From positions 1 through 42,822 of the forward strand of contig CADCUT010000068.1 of assembly GCA_902805975.1 (NCBI GenBank): DNA of 42,822 nt, in the 5' to 3' direction. The notes beneath the pieces were generated by a model, which saw nothing but the letters and a program-made list of their open reading frames with translations, searched no databases and had not been told where the DNA came from. Positions 1-8,362 of this stretch are shown piece after piece. How positions within the stretch are numbered: position 1 is the stretch's first letter; the number at the start of each line of letters is the position of its first letter. Source of the stretch: an uncultured Rubrobacteraceae bacterium (lineage in GTDB: Bacteria; Actinomycetota; Rubrobacteria; Rubrobacterales; Rubrobacteraceae). The translations under genes and the position numbers were made by a program.

Positions 1-300
1 CTGCGGGTAGTCGAGGGCGTCCTCGTCCAGCTTGTAGAACTGGACGGCGATCCTGGCCCGCCGCCCGTAAGCCTCGCTGAAGTTCGGCGGGACGGGCTGC
101 GCCGTGTTTAGCGTGAAGGGCGGGTCCGCGGTCGTCTCGGCCTGCCCCACCCCGACGGTCCCCCCCGGCAGAACCGGCGCGGGAGTCTGAACCGGGGGCG
201 GCACCTCAGGGACGCTGGCCTCATCCCCGCCGCCACCGCAGGCGGCGAGCAGGAGAAGCGGGCAGAGGAGGCTCACGAGCACGGCGAGCCGCGCGGACAC
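1..300 (-). CDS. Lipoprotein, N-terminal part (cut by window edge)
   Basis: An open minus-strand frame of exactly 100 codons runs from GTG at 300 off the left edge of the window. Residues 1-20 form a signal peptide with a positive start, a leucine-rich core and a lipobox ending in LLAAC followed by GGGG, so the mature protein should be lipid-anchored on the outer face of the membrane. The next stretch is a Pro-rich linker, and the folded part begins only near the cut (YGRRARIAVQFYKLDED). I do not recognise the family. Start choice: no ATG lies upstream in frame, and GTG gives a signal peptide of normal length. A promoter-like pair lies at 392-420, giving a leader of about 85 bases. Confidence 0.7.
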   Translation of the reverse strand, partial: MSARLAVLVSLLCPLLLLAACGGGGDEASVPEVPPPVQTPAPVLPGGTVGVGQAETTADPPFTLNTAQPVPPNFSEAYGRRARIAVQFYKLDEDALDYPQ

Positions 301-391
301 TCTCTTGGCGCCGATGCCTGCGATAAGGTTCTCCCCCGGCCGCCCACCGATGATCGTGGCCCGCCGACGGGCTCCCGGCCGGACCTGCGCT

Positions 392-420
392 AACTTAGCA
401 CGGGGGCCAAATGCACGCAA
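392..420 (-). promoter_or_regulatory. Promoter for the lipoprotein gene
   Basis: On the minus strand TTGCGT (420-415) is followed by exactly 17 bases and TAAGTT (397-392), a good match to a vegetative -35/-10 pair. It fires away from aspS and would start transcription near 385. Inferred from sequence only. Confidence 0.5.
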
Positions 421-532
421 CGAACGCGGGGGGCGGCCCGCACGCCCGTCGGAGCGGCCTTTTTCGGCTAACATTCAGAGATCCCACGCCCACCGGAGCC
501 CGGGCGGGCAAGCGATGACCAGGAGGCAGAAG

Positions 533-2365
533 ATGGATCCCAAGAACCCTTACAGGACGCAGGACGCCGGCGGCCTACGCAAAGCGAACGTCGGCGAGAC
601 GACCAGGCTCGCGGGCTGGGTCCACCGCCGGCGCGACCACGGCGGCCTCGTCTTTATCGACCTGCGCGACAGGTGGGGTATCACCCAGATCACCTTCCAC
701 CCCGACAACGCCGAGGTCTTCGCCGCGGCCGAATCGCTCAGGCCGGAGTGGTCGATCTCCGTTACGGGAGAGGTGACCGCCCGTCCCCCCGGCAACGAGA
801 ACTCCGAGCTTCCGACGGGCGAGATCGAGGTCCAGGCGGCGAGCCTCGCGATCCTCAACACCTCGGAGACCCCGCCCTTCGAGATCGAACGCGACCGACC
901 CGTCGACGAGACGCTGCGCCTGAGGTACCGCTACCTGGACCTGCGCCGTGAGAAGATGCGCGACAACATCCTCTTCCGCCACAGGGTCGTCAAGCACATG
1001 AGGGATTTTCTCGACGCCCGCGAGTTCGTCGAGATAGAGACCCCGCTCCTCACGGCCTCAACCCCCGAGGGCGCCCGCGATTACCTGGTACCCGCCCGCC
1101 TCTACCCGGGGCAGTTCTACGCGCTGCCCCAGTCCCCCCAGCAGTTCAAGCAGCTCCTGATGGTCGCGGGCTTCGAGCGGTACTTCCAGATCGCCCGCGC
1201 TCTACGCGACGAGGACCAGCGCGGCGACCGCCAGCCCGAGCACACCCAGCTCGACCTGGAGATGAGCTACACCACCCAGGATGAGGTCCTGGGACTCGTC
1301 GAGGAGCTGTTCACCGGGATCGTCGAGGACATGACGGAGAAGACCATCCTCGAGAAACCGTTTCCCCGTCTCACGTACGCGGAGGCGATGGACAGCTACG
1401 GCTCGGACAAGCCGGACATCCGGTTCGGGCTCGAGATAAAGGACGTCTCGGACGTCGTGGCCGACTCGGAGTTCAAGGTCTTCAGCGGGGCCGTCGCCTC
1501 GGGAGGCTCGGTGCGGGGCATCGCCGTCGGGGGGCTAGGGGACCTGTCACGCGGCCGGATCGAGGGTGAGATCACCGACGTCGCCAAAACCGCCGGCGCC
1601 CGCGGCCTCGCCTACATGAAGGCCGAGGAAGGGTCCCTCAAGGGCCCCATCGCCAAGTTCTTCTCCGACGAGGAGCAGGCCGCGCTGCGCGAATCACTCG
1701 GGGCGGAGGAGGGCGACTACCTGTTCTTCGTCGCGGACAAAGACCCCGTGGTCTTCGAGAGCTTAGGACGCCTCCGGCTCCACTTCAGGGACGCGCTCGG
1801 CCTCGCCGACGACGGCGTCCTCGGCCTCTGCTGGGTGACGGACTTCCCGCTCTTCGAGTGGAACGAGGACGAGGGGCGCGTCGAGCCCATGCACCACATG
1901 TTTACCATGCCGCGGGAAGAGGACTTAGCACTCCTCGAAACAGAACCGTTAAAGGTCATAGGCCAGCTCTACGACCTCGTGGCGAACGGGACGGAGCTCG
2001 CTTCCGGGAGCATCAGGATCCACCGCCCCGACATCCAGCAGCGGGTCTTTGACGTGATCGGCATAGGGGCTGAGGAGGCCGAGCGGCGTTTCGGCGCCAT
2101 GCTGACGGCCTTCCGCTACGGCGCCCCGCCGCACGGGGGCATAGCGCCGGGGATAGACCGCCTGATCATGGTCCTCAGAGACCAGCCGAACATCCGCGAG
2201 GTCATGGCCTTCCCGAAGACCCAGGCCGCCCGCGACGAGATGATGGACGCCCCCGGCCCCGTCTCCGAGGACCAGCTCAAGGAGCTCCACATCGCGCTGC
2301 GCCGCCGCCCGGACGCCCCCCAGGGCACCGACCCCGCGGCCCGCCCCTCGGAAGGCAACAACTGA
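533..2365 (+). CDS. aspS: Aspartyl-tRNA synthetase, probably non-discriminating (Asp/Asn)
   Basis: 610-residue class IIb synthetase that charges tRNA-Asp in the cytoplasm. An N-terminal OB-fold anticodon-binding domain (about 1-115) precedes the catalytic core, which has motif 2 ([16 protein letters not shown] form) and motif 3 ([12 protein letters not shown]) and, between them, the GAD insert typical of bacterial AspRS. The start is ATG 533 because AGGAGG at 521-526 sits six bases before it; an in-frame ATG at 515 has no such site. His36 in RRRDHGG and Gly87 align with the two positions (His31 and Gly81 in Pseudomonas aeruginosa AspRS) linked to relaxed tRNA recognition. The enzyme may therefore also make Asp-tRNA-Asn for the GatCAB pathway. 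It stands apart from hisS, its usual neighbour, and on the other strand. Confidence 0.97.
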   Translation: MDPKNPYRTQDAGGLRKANVGETTRLAGWVHRRRDHGGLVFIDLRDRWGITQITFHPDNAEVFAAAESLRPEWSISVTGEVTARPPGNENSELPTGEIEVQAASLAILNTSETPPFEIERDRPVDETLRLRYRYLDLRREKMRDNILFRHRVVKHMRDFLDAREFVEIETPLLTASTPEGARDYLVPARLYPGQFYALPQSPQQFKQLLMVAGFERYFQIARALRDEDQRGDRQPEHTQLDLEMSYTTQDEVLGLVEELFTGIVEDMTEKTILEKPFPRLTYAEAMDSYGSDKPDIRFGLEIKDVSDVVADSEFKVFSGAVASGGSVRGIAVGGLGDLSRGRIEGEITDVAKTAGARGLAYMKAEEGSLKGPIAKFFSDEEQAALRESLGAEEGDYLFFVADKDPVVFESLGRLRLHFRDALGLADDGVLGLCWVTDFPLFEWNEDEGRVEPMHHMFTMPREEDLALLETEPLKVIGQLYDLVANGTELASGSIRIHRPDIQQRVFDVIGIGAEEAERRFGAMLTAFRYGAPPHGGIAPGIDRLIMVLRDQPNIREVMAFPKTQAARDEMMDAPGPVSEDQLKELHIALRRRPDAPQGTDPAARPSEGNN

Positions 2366-2504
2366 CGGGAGGTGTCAGGCTTCAGGTGTTGCTGGCTGAG
2401 GGCTGTTTTTCCTTAGGCCGGCCGATCTTGTGTCGGACCGGGTTCTTCCCTAAAACCGTGGTCGAGGGTCCGGCGCGGAGAGAACGGTCCGCTGAAAGGG
2501 CGGA

Positions 2505-3140
2505 GTGGTGAGGTTGAGCGGGAGGGTCGCGCTGACGTTCGATGACGGTCCTGACCCGGTCTGGACGCCGCGGGTTATGGATGCGCTGGCGGATGCGGGC
2601 GCGCGGGCGACCTTCTTTGTCGTAGCCCCGCTGGCGGGGCGGTACCCGGGGCTTTTGCGTCGGATGGTCGGGGAGGGGCACGAGGTCGCCTTCCACTGCA
2701 ACCGGCACGCGCGCCACGACCGGATGACGGCGGCGGAGATCCAGGCCGACGCCAGGGAAGGGTTAGAGATCCTGGACACGCTCGGCCACAGGGTCCACGA
2801 TTGGCGCGCGCCCTGGGGCGTCGTCACCGGCGACACGGCCCGTGTCGCGGAGGGACTCGGCCTGCGACTGGTCGGCTGGACCGCCGACAGCGAGGACTGG
2901 CGCGGCGGCCCGGTGGACGAGATGGTCGGTGGCCTGGCGCAGGTTATGGAGGCCGGGGCGGTTGTGCTGATGCACGATGCGGTCGGCCCGGGAGCGTTGA
3001 GAGACGGCTGCGGTAGGACGGTGGATCTCGTCGCGCCGCTCGTCTCGATGGCCCGTTCCCGCGACCTCACCCCCGTGCCGCTGGGCGGGATGCCGGGGCG
3101 GCTCCCGGTACGCAACCCGGGGAACGTCGCGGGTGTATGA
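2505..3140 (+). CDS. Polysaccharide deacetylase (NodB fold)
   Basis: 211-residue carbohydrate esterase family 4 type protein, expected to remove N- or O-acetyl groups from a sugar polymer or glycolipid. All five motifs are visible: TFDDGPDP with the Asp pair 13-14, His64-x3-His68 as metal ligands, RAPWG, the DSEDWRG region and the final VLMHDA. No signal peptide or membrane segment is seen, so the protein would act inside the cell, unlike most peptidoglycan deacetylases. GTG 2505 or GTG 2508 may be the start; a purine-rich GAAAGGGCGGAG lies just before. It leads the plus-strand cassette at 2505-6845, with 45 bases before the next gene. Family is certain, substrate unknown. Confidence 0.9.
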   Translation: MVRLSGRVALTFDDGPDPVWTPRVMDALADAGARATFFVVAPLAGRYPGLLRRMVGEGHEVAFHCNRHARHDRMTAAEIQADAREGLEILDTLGHRVHDWRAPWGVVTGDTARVAEGLGLRLVGWTADSEDWRGGPVDEMVGGLAQVMEAGAVVLMHDAVGPGALRDGCGRTVDLVAPLVSMARSRDLTPVPLGGMPGRLPVRNPGNVAGV

Positions 3141-3149
3141 GCGTTCCCG

Positions 3150-3176
3150 TTGCACCGGGCCGCCCTCGGATAAAGT
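3150..3176 (+). promoter_or_regulatory. Possible promoter before the acyl-CoA dehydrogenase-like gene
   Basis: TTGCAC at 3150-3155 and TAAAGT at 3171-3176 are separated by 15 bases, which is short. The -10-like box ends nine bases before ATG 3186, so the mRNA would have almost no leader. Weak evidence; the gene could equally be read through from the deacetylase gene. Confidence 0.25.
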
Positions 3177-3185
3177 CAGGCCGCT

Positions 3186-4310
3186 ATGAGGACTAGAACC
3201 CCCGGCCACGGCCCGCGCGAGAAGTCCAGGCCCCGAGAACTGAACGAGGTTCTGGACGAGGTTTTGTCCGGGATCTCGGCCGGCGCCGCCGCGAGGGACG
3301 CCGAGCCGGCGTTTCCTGAAGGGCCGTTCCGCAACCTCGCGGCCTCCGGCGTTCTCGGCATGACCGCGCCGGGGCGCGGTGACGACCGGGCGGTCTCCTT
3401 CGAGCGGGAGTGGTGCGTGCTGCGCGCCGTGGCCCGCGCTGACGGCTCTGTCGGGCGCATCCTGGACGGACATTTCAACGCCGTCGAGCGGGTCTCCGTC
3501 CTCGCGCCGGAACCGCTGCGGTCGGCCGAGTTGGAGGCCATCACGGCGGGCGAGCTGCGCCTGGGCGTCTGGGGCGCTGACCCGATACCGGGCGAGGGCG
3601 AGCCGGCCCGCCTCTTGGAGGGCGGCGCGCGCGTCTCTGGCGTCAAGACGTTCTGCTCGGGCTCGACGGGTCTCGACCGCGCGGTGGTCCTCGTGCGCGG
3701 GGAGGACGGCGCGCCGGGTCCGCCGCTGGTCGCCTACGTGGATCTCTCGGAGGGGGCTGCGGTGGATACGACGTGGTTTCGTGGATACGGGATGCGCTCC
3801 TCTGAGAGCCACAGGGTCGTCTTTGACGGGGCGCGGGTGCTGGCGGTGCTCGGCCGGCCGGGCGAGCTCCTGCGAGAGCCGTACTTCTCGAGGGACGCCG
3901 TCCGGACAGCCGTAACCTGGGCCGGCATCGCGGACCTCGCCGTGGGCTCGGCCCTCGACCTGCTCGCCACCAAGTCCGCCGGCAGGGACCCGGACGACCT
4001 GGTCTCGCTCGCCGCCGGCAAACTGCTGACCGCCCAAGGTACTATGGACCGCTGGCTGGAGTTCGCCGCCGCCACCGCCGACCGCGGGGCCTCGCTCTCC
4101 GGCTTCTCGACCCAGCTCAGGGAGGCGGTAGCGTCCGCCTGCCGGGACATTCTGGATGAGGCCACACGGGCCGTCGGTTCGCACCCGTTCGCCACCGCGG
4201 GTCCCCTCGACCGGGCGCGACGGGACCTCGAGCTCTACCTGCTGCAGCACCGGCTGGAGCCCGCCCTCGCGCGCCGGGGCAGGGCGGCCATCGGGGAACG
4301 CCGCCCGTGA
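3186..4310 (+). CDS. Acyl-CoA dehydrogenase-like flavoprotein
   Basis: 374 residues with the layout of the acyl-CoA dehydrogenase fold: a helical N-terminal part (about 15-105), a central beta domain with the flavin-contact stretch TFCSGSTGLDRAVVL and VAYVDL, and a C-terminal four-helix part ending in a GSHPF/PLDRARRDLELYLLQHR region. Similarity is to the divergent monooxygenase-like branch; I cannot place the usual catalytic glutamate, so fatty acyl-CoA oxidation should not be assumed. Overlap of its TGA with the GTG of the methyltransferase (GTGA at 4307-4310) shows translational coupling. Genes of this type are known next to sugar deacetylases, NodS-like methyltransferases and family 2 glycosyltransferases. 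The substrate is unknown. Confidence 0.8.
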   Translation: MRTRTPGHGPREKSRPRELNEVLDEVLSGISAGAAARDAEPAFPEGPFRNLAASGVLGMTAPGRGDDRAVSFEREWCVLRAVARADGSVGRILDGHFNAVERVSVLAPEPLRSAELEAITAGELRLGVWGADPIPGEGEPARLLEGGARVSGVKTFCSGSTGLDRAVVLVRGEDGAPGPPLVAYVDLSEGAAVDTTWFRGYGMRSSESHRVVFDGARVLAVLGRPGELLREPYFSRDAVRTAVTWAGIADLAVGSALDLLATKSAGRDPDDLVSLAAGKLLTAQGTMDRWLEFAAATADRGASLSGFSTQLREAVASACRDILDEATRAVGSHPFATAGPLDRARRDLELYLLQHRLEPALARRGRAAIGERRP

Positions 4311-4882
4311 GCGAACGCCTCGACCGGGAGTACTTCGAGGAGCTCTACGCCGCTTCCCCGGACCCCTGGAACTTCGAGACCAGCGACTACGAGCGGGAGA
4401 AGTACCGCCACACCCTCTCCGTCCTCGGCGACCGGCGCTTTCGTCGCGCGCTCGAGGCCGGGTCCTCCATCGGGGTCTTCACCCGGATGCTCGCCGGGCT
4501 GTGCGAGGAGCTACTCGCCGTTGACGTCTCGGAGAAGGCGGTGGAGGCGGCCAGGGAGAGGCTCAAGGGGTTCGAACACGTCAGGGTGGAGCGCCGCACC
4601 CTGCCGGAGGAGATGCCCGCGGGTCCGTTCGACCTGATCGTCGCCTCCGAGGTTCTGTACTACTTCCCGCGGGAAGAGATGCTCGCGATGCTAGACGGGT
4701 TCGAGACCGTCCTCGCGCCGGGGGGCGCCCTGATCGCGGTCCACTGGCGCCGCGAGACGCGGACCTACCCGCTGCAAGGGGATGAGGTACACGGGCTGCT
4801 CGCCGCCCACACCAGCCTGACCCTGACGGAATCCGTGGCCGAGCCGGACTACCGTCTGGACCTCTTCGAGGACCAGGCTTGA
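4307..4882 (+). CDS. SAM-dependent methyltransferase, NodS-like
   Basis: 191-residue class I methyltransferase. The opening YFEELYAASPDPWNFETSDYE is the hallmark start of the NodS-like group; the SAM site follows (EAGSSIGVFTRMLA, then LLAVDVSEKAVEAA for the ribose contact) and FDLIVASEVLYYF is motif IV. NodS itself N-methylates the de-acetylated end sugar of Nod factors. Here the partner could be the sugar exposed by the deacetylase at 2505, which is inference. The first glycine of the classic GxGxG loop is replaced (AGSSIG), a variation also common in this group. The start GTG overlaps the previous stop, and the stop overlaps the next start as TTGA. Confidence 0.88.
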   Translation: MSERLDREYFEELYAASPDPWNFETSDYEREKYRHTLSVLGDRRFRRALEAGSSIGVFTRMLAGLCEELLAVDVSEKAVEAARERLKGFEHVRVERRTLPEEMPAGPFDLIVASEVLYYFPREEMLAMLDGFETVLAPGGALIAVHWRRETRTYPLQGDEVHGLLAAHTSLTLTESVAEPDYRLDLFEDQA

Positions 4883-6051
4883 ACCGGGACGAGCGGCTCG
4901 TCATCGTCGGCGGCGGCCCGGCGGGGCTCGCCACCGCCAGGGCCTACCGGGACGCCGGCGGCCTGGCGCGCGTCGAGATCCTCTCCACCGAACCCTACCC
5001 CCCGTACAACCGCCCGCCGCTCACCAAGGACTTTCTGCGCGGCGAGTCAACCCGGGAAGACCTACCCATCGAAGCCGAAGGCTGGTACCAGGAGAACGAC
5101 GTCGAGCTGCGGCTCTCCACCGTGGTCGAAGCCGTGGACCGCGAGAGGGCCGTGGTCGAGACCGACGCGGGCGAGCGATTCTCCTACGACGCCTGCGTAC
5201 TCGCCACGGGCTCGGAGCCCGTCCGGATCCCGGTGCCAGGGGCCGAAGACCCGGAGATACTGGTCATGCGGACGCTGGAGAACTCCGCCCGGCTCAGGGA
5301 GCGGGTCGGCGGGGGTGACCGGGCCGTGGTCGTCGGGAGCGGGTTTATCGGGTGCGAGGCGGCGGCCTCGCTCTCGCTGCGGGGGGCCGACGTGACGCTC
5401 GTAAGCCTGGAGGAGGTCCCGCAGGGACAGCGTCTCGGCGAAGAGGTAGGCGGGCGTATCCGGGGCTGGCTGGAGGACTACGGCGTGGACCTGCGCCTCG
5501 GCACGGCGCTCGAGGGTATAGAGCGCCGCGACGGCGGCTACTCCGTCGCCGTGGAGGGCGGCGAGAGCATCCCGGCGGGCACCGTCCTCTTCGGGACGGG
5601 TGTCGCGCCGCGGCTCGGGCTGGCGGAGGCGGCCGGGCTGGAGCTGGACGGGGGTGTCGTCACGGACTCTTCGATGCGCACGAGCGGGCCCGGCGTCTTC
5701 GCCGTCGGGGATATCGCCAGCGCGTTCAACGAGTCGGCGGGCCGGCACGTGAGCGTCGAGCACTGGGGGGACGCCCTGGAGCACGGCCGCATCGCCGGTA
5801 CCGTTATCGCCGGCGGCGAGGCGGCGTGGAGCATGGCCCCCGGCTTCTGGTCGACGATCGGGGACAGGACGCTCAAGTACTGGGCCTGGGACGGCGGGTG
5901 GGATCAGCACGCCTTCGAAGACCGGGGCGAGTCGTTCGTCGTCCGGTACGGCCGCGACGGGGCGCTCGTTGGCGTCCTCGCCCACGGCGCAGACGAGGAC
6001 TACGAGAACGGGCGCGAACCCATCGAGCGGGGAGACCCCTTCCCCGGGTGA
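4879..6051 (+). CDS. FAD/NAD(P)H oxidoreductase, ferredoxin/rubredoxin reductase-like
   Basis: 390 residues with two dinucleotide folds: FAD-binding VIVGGGPAGLATA at about 8-20, the substrate-side motif PPYNRPPLTKDFLRG typical of putidaredoxin/ferredoxin reductases, CVLATGSEP, then NAD(P)-binding VVVGSGFIGCEAA at about 154-166 and the C-terminal FAD motif VFAVGDIA. It passes electrons from NAD(P)H to a small redox protein or to a partner enzyme. The acyl-CoA dehydrogenase-like or monooxygenase-like protein two genes upstream is an obvious candidate (inference). The start is TTG 4879, which shares four bases with the previous stop; the stop overlaps the next GTG. Confidence 0.9.
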   Translation: MNRDERLVIVGGGPAGLATARAYRDAGGLARVEILSTEPYPPYNRPPLTKDFLRGESTREDLPIEAEGWYQENDVELRLSTVVEAVDRERAVVETDAGERFSYDACVLATGSEPVRIPVPGAEDPEILVMRTLENSARLRERVGGGDRAVVVGSGFIGCEAAASLSLRGADVTLVSLEEVPQGQRLGEEVGGRIRGWLEDYGVDLRLGTALEGIERRDGGYSVAVEGGESIPAGTVLFGTGVAPRLGLAEAAGLELDGGVVTDSSMRTSGPGVFAVGDIASAFNESAGRHVSVEHWGDALEHGRIAGTVIAGGEAAWSMAPGFWSTIGDRTLKYWAWDGGWDQHAFEDRGESFVVRYGRDGALVGVLAHGADEDYENGREPIERGDPFPG

Positions 6052-6845
6052 GGCCCGCGGCGCCAAGCGTATCCCTCCGGGCCAGCGTCGTCGTGCCCGC
6101 CCGCGACGAGGAGGACCTCATCAGCGCCTGCCTGCAGGCGCTCGCCGGCCAGAGGGGCGTGGCCCCCGAAGAGTACGAGGTACTCCTGGTGCTCGACCGC
6201 TGCACCGATGGAACCGGGGCGCGGGCGGCCGAGGTCGCCGCAGACCATCCGGGCCTCCGCCTCTACGCGCTCGAAGGCCCCGGGGCCGGCTCCGGCCTGG
6301 CCCGCCGGGTCGGCATGGAGGCCGCCTGCAAACGGCTAATGGCCGTCCGGGGCTCTGATGGCCTGATCTGCTCAACCGACGCCGATACGGTCGTGGCGCC
6401 CGACTGGCTGGCGAGCCAGCTTCGGGCCGTCGCGTCGGGGGCGAAGGCTATCGGAGGGCGCATCGGCCTGGCCGACACCGGTAGCCTGCCCCCCGGTGTC
6501 CTGCGGCTGCACGCCGAGGAGGGCCGGAGGCGCCACGAGAGGCTCCTGGCGGACCCGGCCCGTTCGGGTAGGGCCGAGCACTGGCAGTTCTCCGGCGCCT
6601 CCCTCGCCCTGACCGCGGAGACCTACAGGGAGGTCGGCGGCCTGCGGCCCCTGGAGTCCCTGGAAGACGAGCACCTGGAAGAGGCGCTGCGCCAGAGCGG
6701 CGTCCCGATCGAACGCCTCCTCTCCGTCCGGGTCACGACCTCGCCCCGCCTCGAAGGACGCGCCAGCCGCGGCCTCTCCCACGACCTCTCGTGCATGACC
6801 GTCCTGCACCAGGGGTCGACGGTGCTGCGCAGGCAACAGGATTGA
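6048..6845 (+). CDS. Family 2 glycosyltransferase
   Basis: 265-residue inverting glycosyltransferase with the GT-A fold: N-terminal SVVVPARDEEDLI, nucleotide-sugar contact LLVLDRCTDGT, the DxD metal site in CSTDADT (about residue 110), the acceptor-side HWQFSGASLAL and LESLEDEHLEE. No membrane helix is present, so it acts in the cytoplasm or at the inner membrane face. GTG 6048 overlaps the previous stop (GTGA), which defines the start although the same frame stays open far upstream inside the flavoprotein gene. It is the last gene of the cassette, with a hairpin terminator at 6863-6880. Donor and acceptor cannot be read from sequence. Confidence 0.92.
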   Translation: MRPAAPSVSLRASVVVPARDEEDLISACLQALAGQRGVAPEEYEVLLVLDRCTDGTGARAAEVAADHPGLRLYALEGPGAGSGLARRVGMEAACKRLMAVRGSDGLICSTDADTVVAPDWLASQLRAVASGAKAIGGRIGLADTGSLPPGVLRLHAEEGRRRHERLLADPARSGRAEHWQFSGASLALTAETYREVGGLRPLESLEDEHLEEALRQSGVPIERLLSVRVTTSPRLEGRASRGLSHDLSCMTVLHQGSTVLRRQQD

Positions 6846-6862
6846 TCCCCCCGGGAAGAGCC

Positions 6863-6880
6863 CGCCACCCTCGGGTGGTG
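6863..6880 (+). terminator. Hairpin after the deacetylase-glycosyltransferase cassette
   Basis: CGCCACCC and GGGTGGTG pair around a two-base centre, followed by TCCTTCGG rather than a clean T tract. It lies between the plus-strand cassette and the convergent TolB-like gene and could serve both. Confidence 0.45.
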
Positions 6881-6941
6881 GTCCTTCGGTAAGAACCGGG
6901 CGCCGAACCCAGTCTGTGAGTAGCCGCGACCCTTCGTGGTC

Positions 6942-7904
6942 CTAGCGCCTCGGCTGCAGGGGCTGCCAGTCCGGCTGGGCGTTCTCGCCCGTAAGGATGT
7001 TCGTGACCATGGTCTGCTGCGAACCGTCGGTCTTCATCCTGTGGATCTCCAAGTTCCCATCCCGGAAGCTGTGAAAGGCCATCTGCCTGCCGTCCGGCGA
7101 GAAGACCGGGGACCCGTCGGCGACGTTGTTGGCGGTCAGCCGCCTCGGGTTGGAGCCGTCGGCGTTTATGGCGTAGATCTCGGCCGTCGACACGGAGTCC
7201 CGGAAACTGCCGAACACGATCCTCCTGCCGTCAGGCGACCAGTCCGGGCGTATATCGCGCGCGGGGTTTCGGGAGAGGTTCACCTCGTTGGCGCCGCTGG
7301 CATCCATCGTGTAGATCTCCGTGTTCTCGTCCCCAACCATCTGATCCCTGTCGGTGGTGAACGCGATCTTCTTGCCGCTGGGGGAGAAGACGGGGTCCTG
7401 GTCGTTGGCGCCGAAGTTGTCCTCCCTCGGGGCGTTGTTGGTGAGCTGACGCAGCCCCGTCCCATCGATGTTCATGGTGAAGATTTCCCTGTCCTTCTCG
7501 GGGTTGTTCACGCCCTCGCCGGTTTCGCGGACGCTCACAAACACGATCTTCTTGCCGCTGGGGGAGAAGGCGGGGTCCTCGTCCAGCGCGGGCGCGACCG
7601 TCAGGCCGTCCGGGGTGAGGTCCTTCTCCCCCGCGCCCGAGGCGCTCATCACGAAGATATCTGCGTCCCCTTCTCGCTCGTGCGTGAACACGATCTTTCT
7701 GCCGTCATGCGAGAAGGCGGGCTCGAAATCGTTCCAGTTGTTGTGGGTGAGTTGGACGACCCCCGCGCCGGAGGCGCTCGAGACGAATATCTCGAAATCC
7801 GGGACCGTCCTGCCCTCGGGTATGGGATTGTCCGGCGTGAGGCGGTTGCTGACAAACACCACTTTGCCGTTCTTGCCGGGAAAGGCCGCCTGGACGGGCT
7901 CCAT
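6942..7904 (-). CDS. TolB-like WD40/PD40 beta-propeller protein (start uncertain)
   Basis: 320 codons from ATG 7904 encode repeated propeller blades of the TolB/PD40 kind: FSPSGKKIVF, FSPSGKKIAF, WSPDGRRIVF and FSPDGRQMAF each follow an IFVM/IYTMDASG-type strand. Such proteins bind partners or sugars outside the cytoplasm. The sequence AFPGKNGKVVF at residues 7-17 is the usual mature N-terminus of exported members. The in-frame codons upstream of ATG (back to a TAG at 7988-7986) encode a convincing signal peptide (ASGFTSALVVLGWAFLI), yet contain no ATG, GTG or TTG. The gene therefore looks frameshifted or start-less at its 5-prime end, and as drawn would give a cytoplasmic protein. See the finding at 7905-8028. 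Confidence 0.8.
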   Translation of the reverse strand: MEPVQAAFPGKNGKVVFVSNRLTPDNPIPEGRTVPDFEIFVSSASGAGVVQLTHNNWNDFEPAFSHDGRKIVFTHEREGDADIFVMSASGAGEKDLTPDGLTVAPALDEDPAFSPSGKKIVFVSVRETGEGVNNPEKDREIFTMNIDGTGLRQLTNNAPREDNFGANDQDPVFSPSGKKIAFTTDRDQMVGDENTEIYTMDASGANEVNLSRNPARDIRPDWSPDGRRIVFGSFRDSVSTAEIYAINADGSNPRRLTANNVADGSPVFSPDGRQMAFHSFRDGNLEIHRMKTDGSQQTMVTNILTGENAQPDWQPLQPRR

Positions 7905-8301
7905 GATCAGGAAGGCCCACCCCAGGACGACCAGTGCCGACGTAAACCCGGAGGCGAGTACCCGTACCCTCCCCGCCCCCGCCTGCTATGGCGCGGTAAG
8001 TATCGATGCGGCGAGGAGCCGGGCGCATCCCCCAGGTGGACTAGATTTGTGATTTTCTATGCAAGTTTCCGTGACCCTGGGAGGCCCGGTCGCTTGTCTC
8101 TCGCCTCCAGGCAACCCGGGGAGCCGTGCACGAGCGGCGCCCTAGACCACCATCGGCGGCTCCTCTGCCGGCGGGGTGAAGAGATGGGCGTTAGGGGTGT
8201 CGTTTGTATCGCTGCTCCACGATGGGACGGCCTGGGAGGAGGACGAATCCAGAAGCGGATACCCTGGAACTTCTCTTCCCTGTCCTCATACACGTCCGGG
8301 G
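7905..8301. other. Intergenic stretch without a recognisable gene
   Basis: Between the TolB-like gene and the permease promoter. The first 80 bases hold the orphan signal-peptide codons described for the TolB-like gene. In the rest I see no convincing gene, RNA or repeat; short open frames here show no family similarity. Confidence 0.5.
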
Positions 8302-8320
8302 CGGCCGTTGACAACGGCCG
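8302..8320. promoter_or_regulatory. Perfect 19-base dyad overlapping the -35 box
   Basis: CGGCCGTTG and CAACGGCCG are exact inverted repeats around a single A at 8311. The -35 hexamer TTGACA (8308-8313) lies inside the dyad, the classic place for a repressor operator. With a one-base centre it cannot form a useful RNA hairpin and would lie upstream of the transcript. Confidence 0.6.
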
Positions 8321-8336
8321 TCGCCGGGCGTATACC
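8308..8336 (+). promoter_or_regulatory. Strong vegetative promoter of the c-di-AMP riboswitch/permease unit
   Basis: A consensus TTGACA at 8308-8313, a 17-base spacer and TATACC at 8331-8336. Transcription should start near 8343, about 20 bases before the riboswitch. Confidence 0.8.
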
Positions 8337-8362
8337 GAGGATCGACAACAGGATGCCACCAA

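Noticed and set aside
515..532. Upstream ATG 515 as the aspS start
   Set aside because: The AGGAGG at 521-526 lies inside that reading and is well placed only for ATG 533.
2763..4250. A 495-codon open frame antisense to the deacetylase and dehydrogenase genes
   Set aside because: Arg/Gly/Pro-rich composition typical of a mirror frame; the plus-strand genes have clear motifs.
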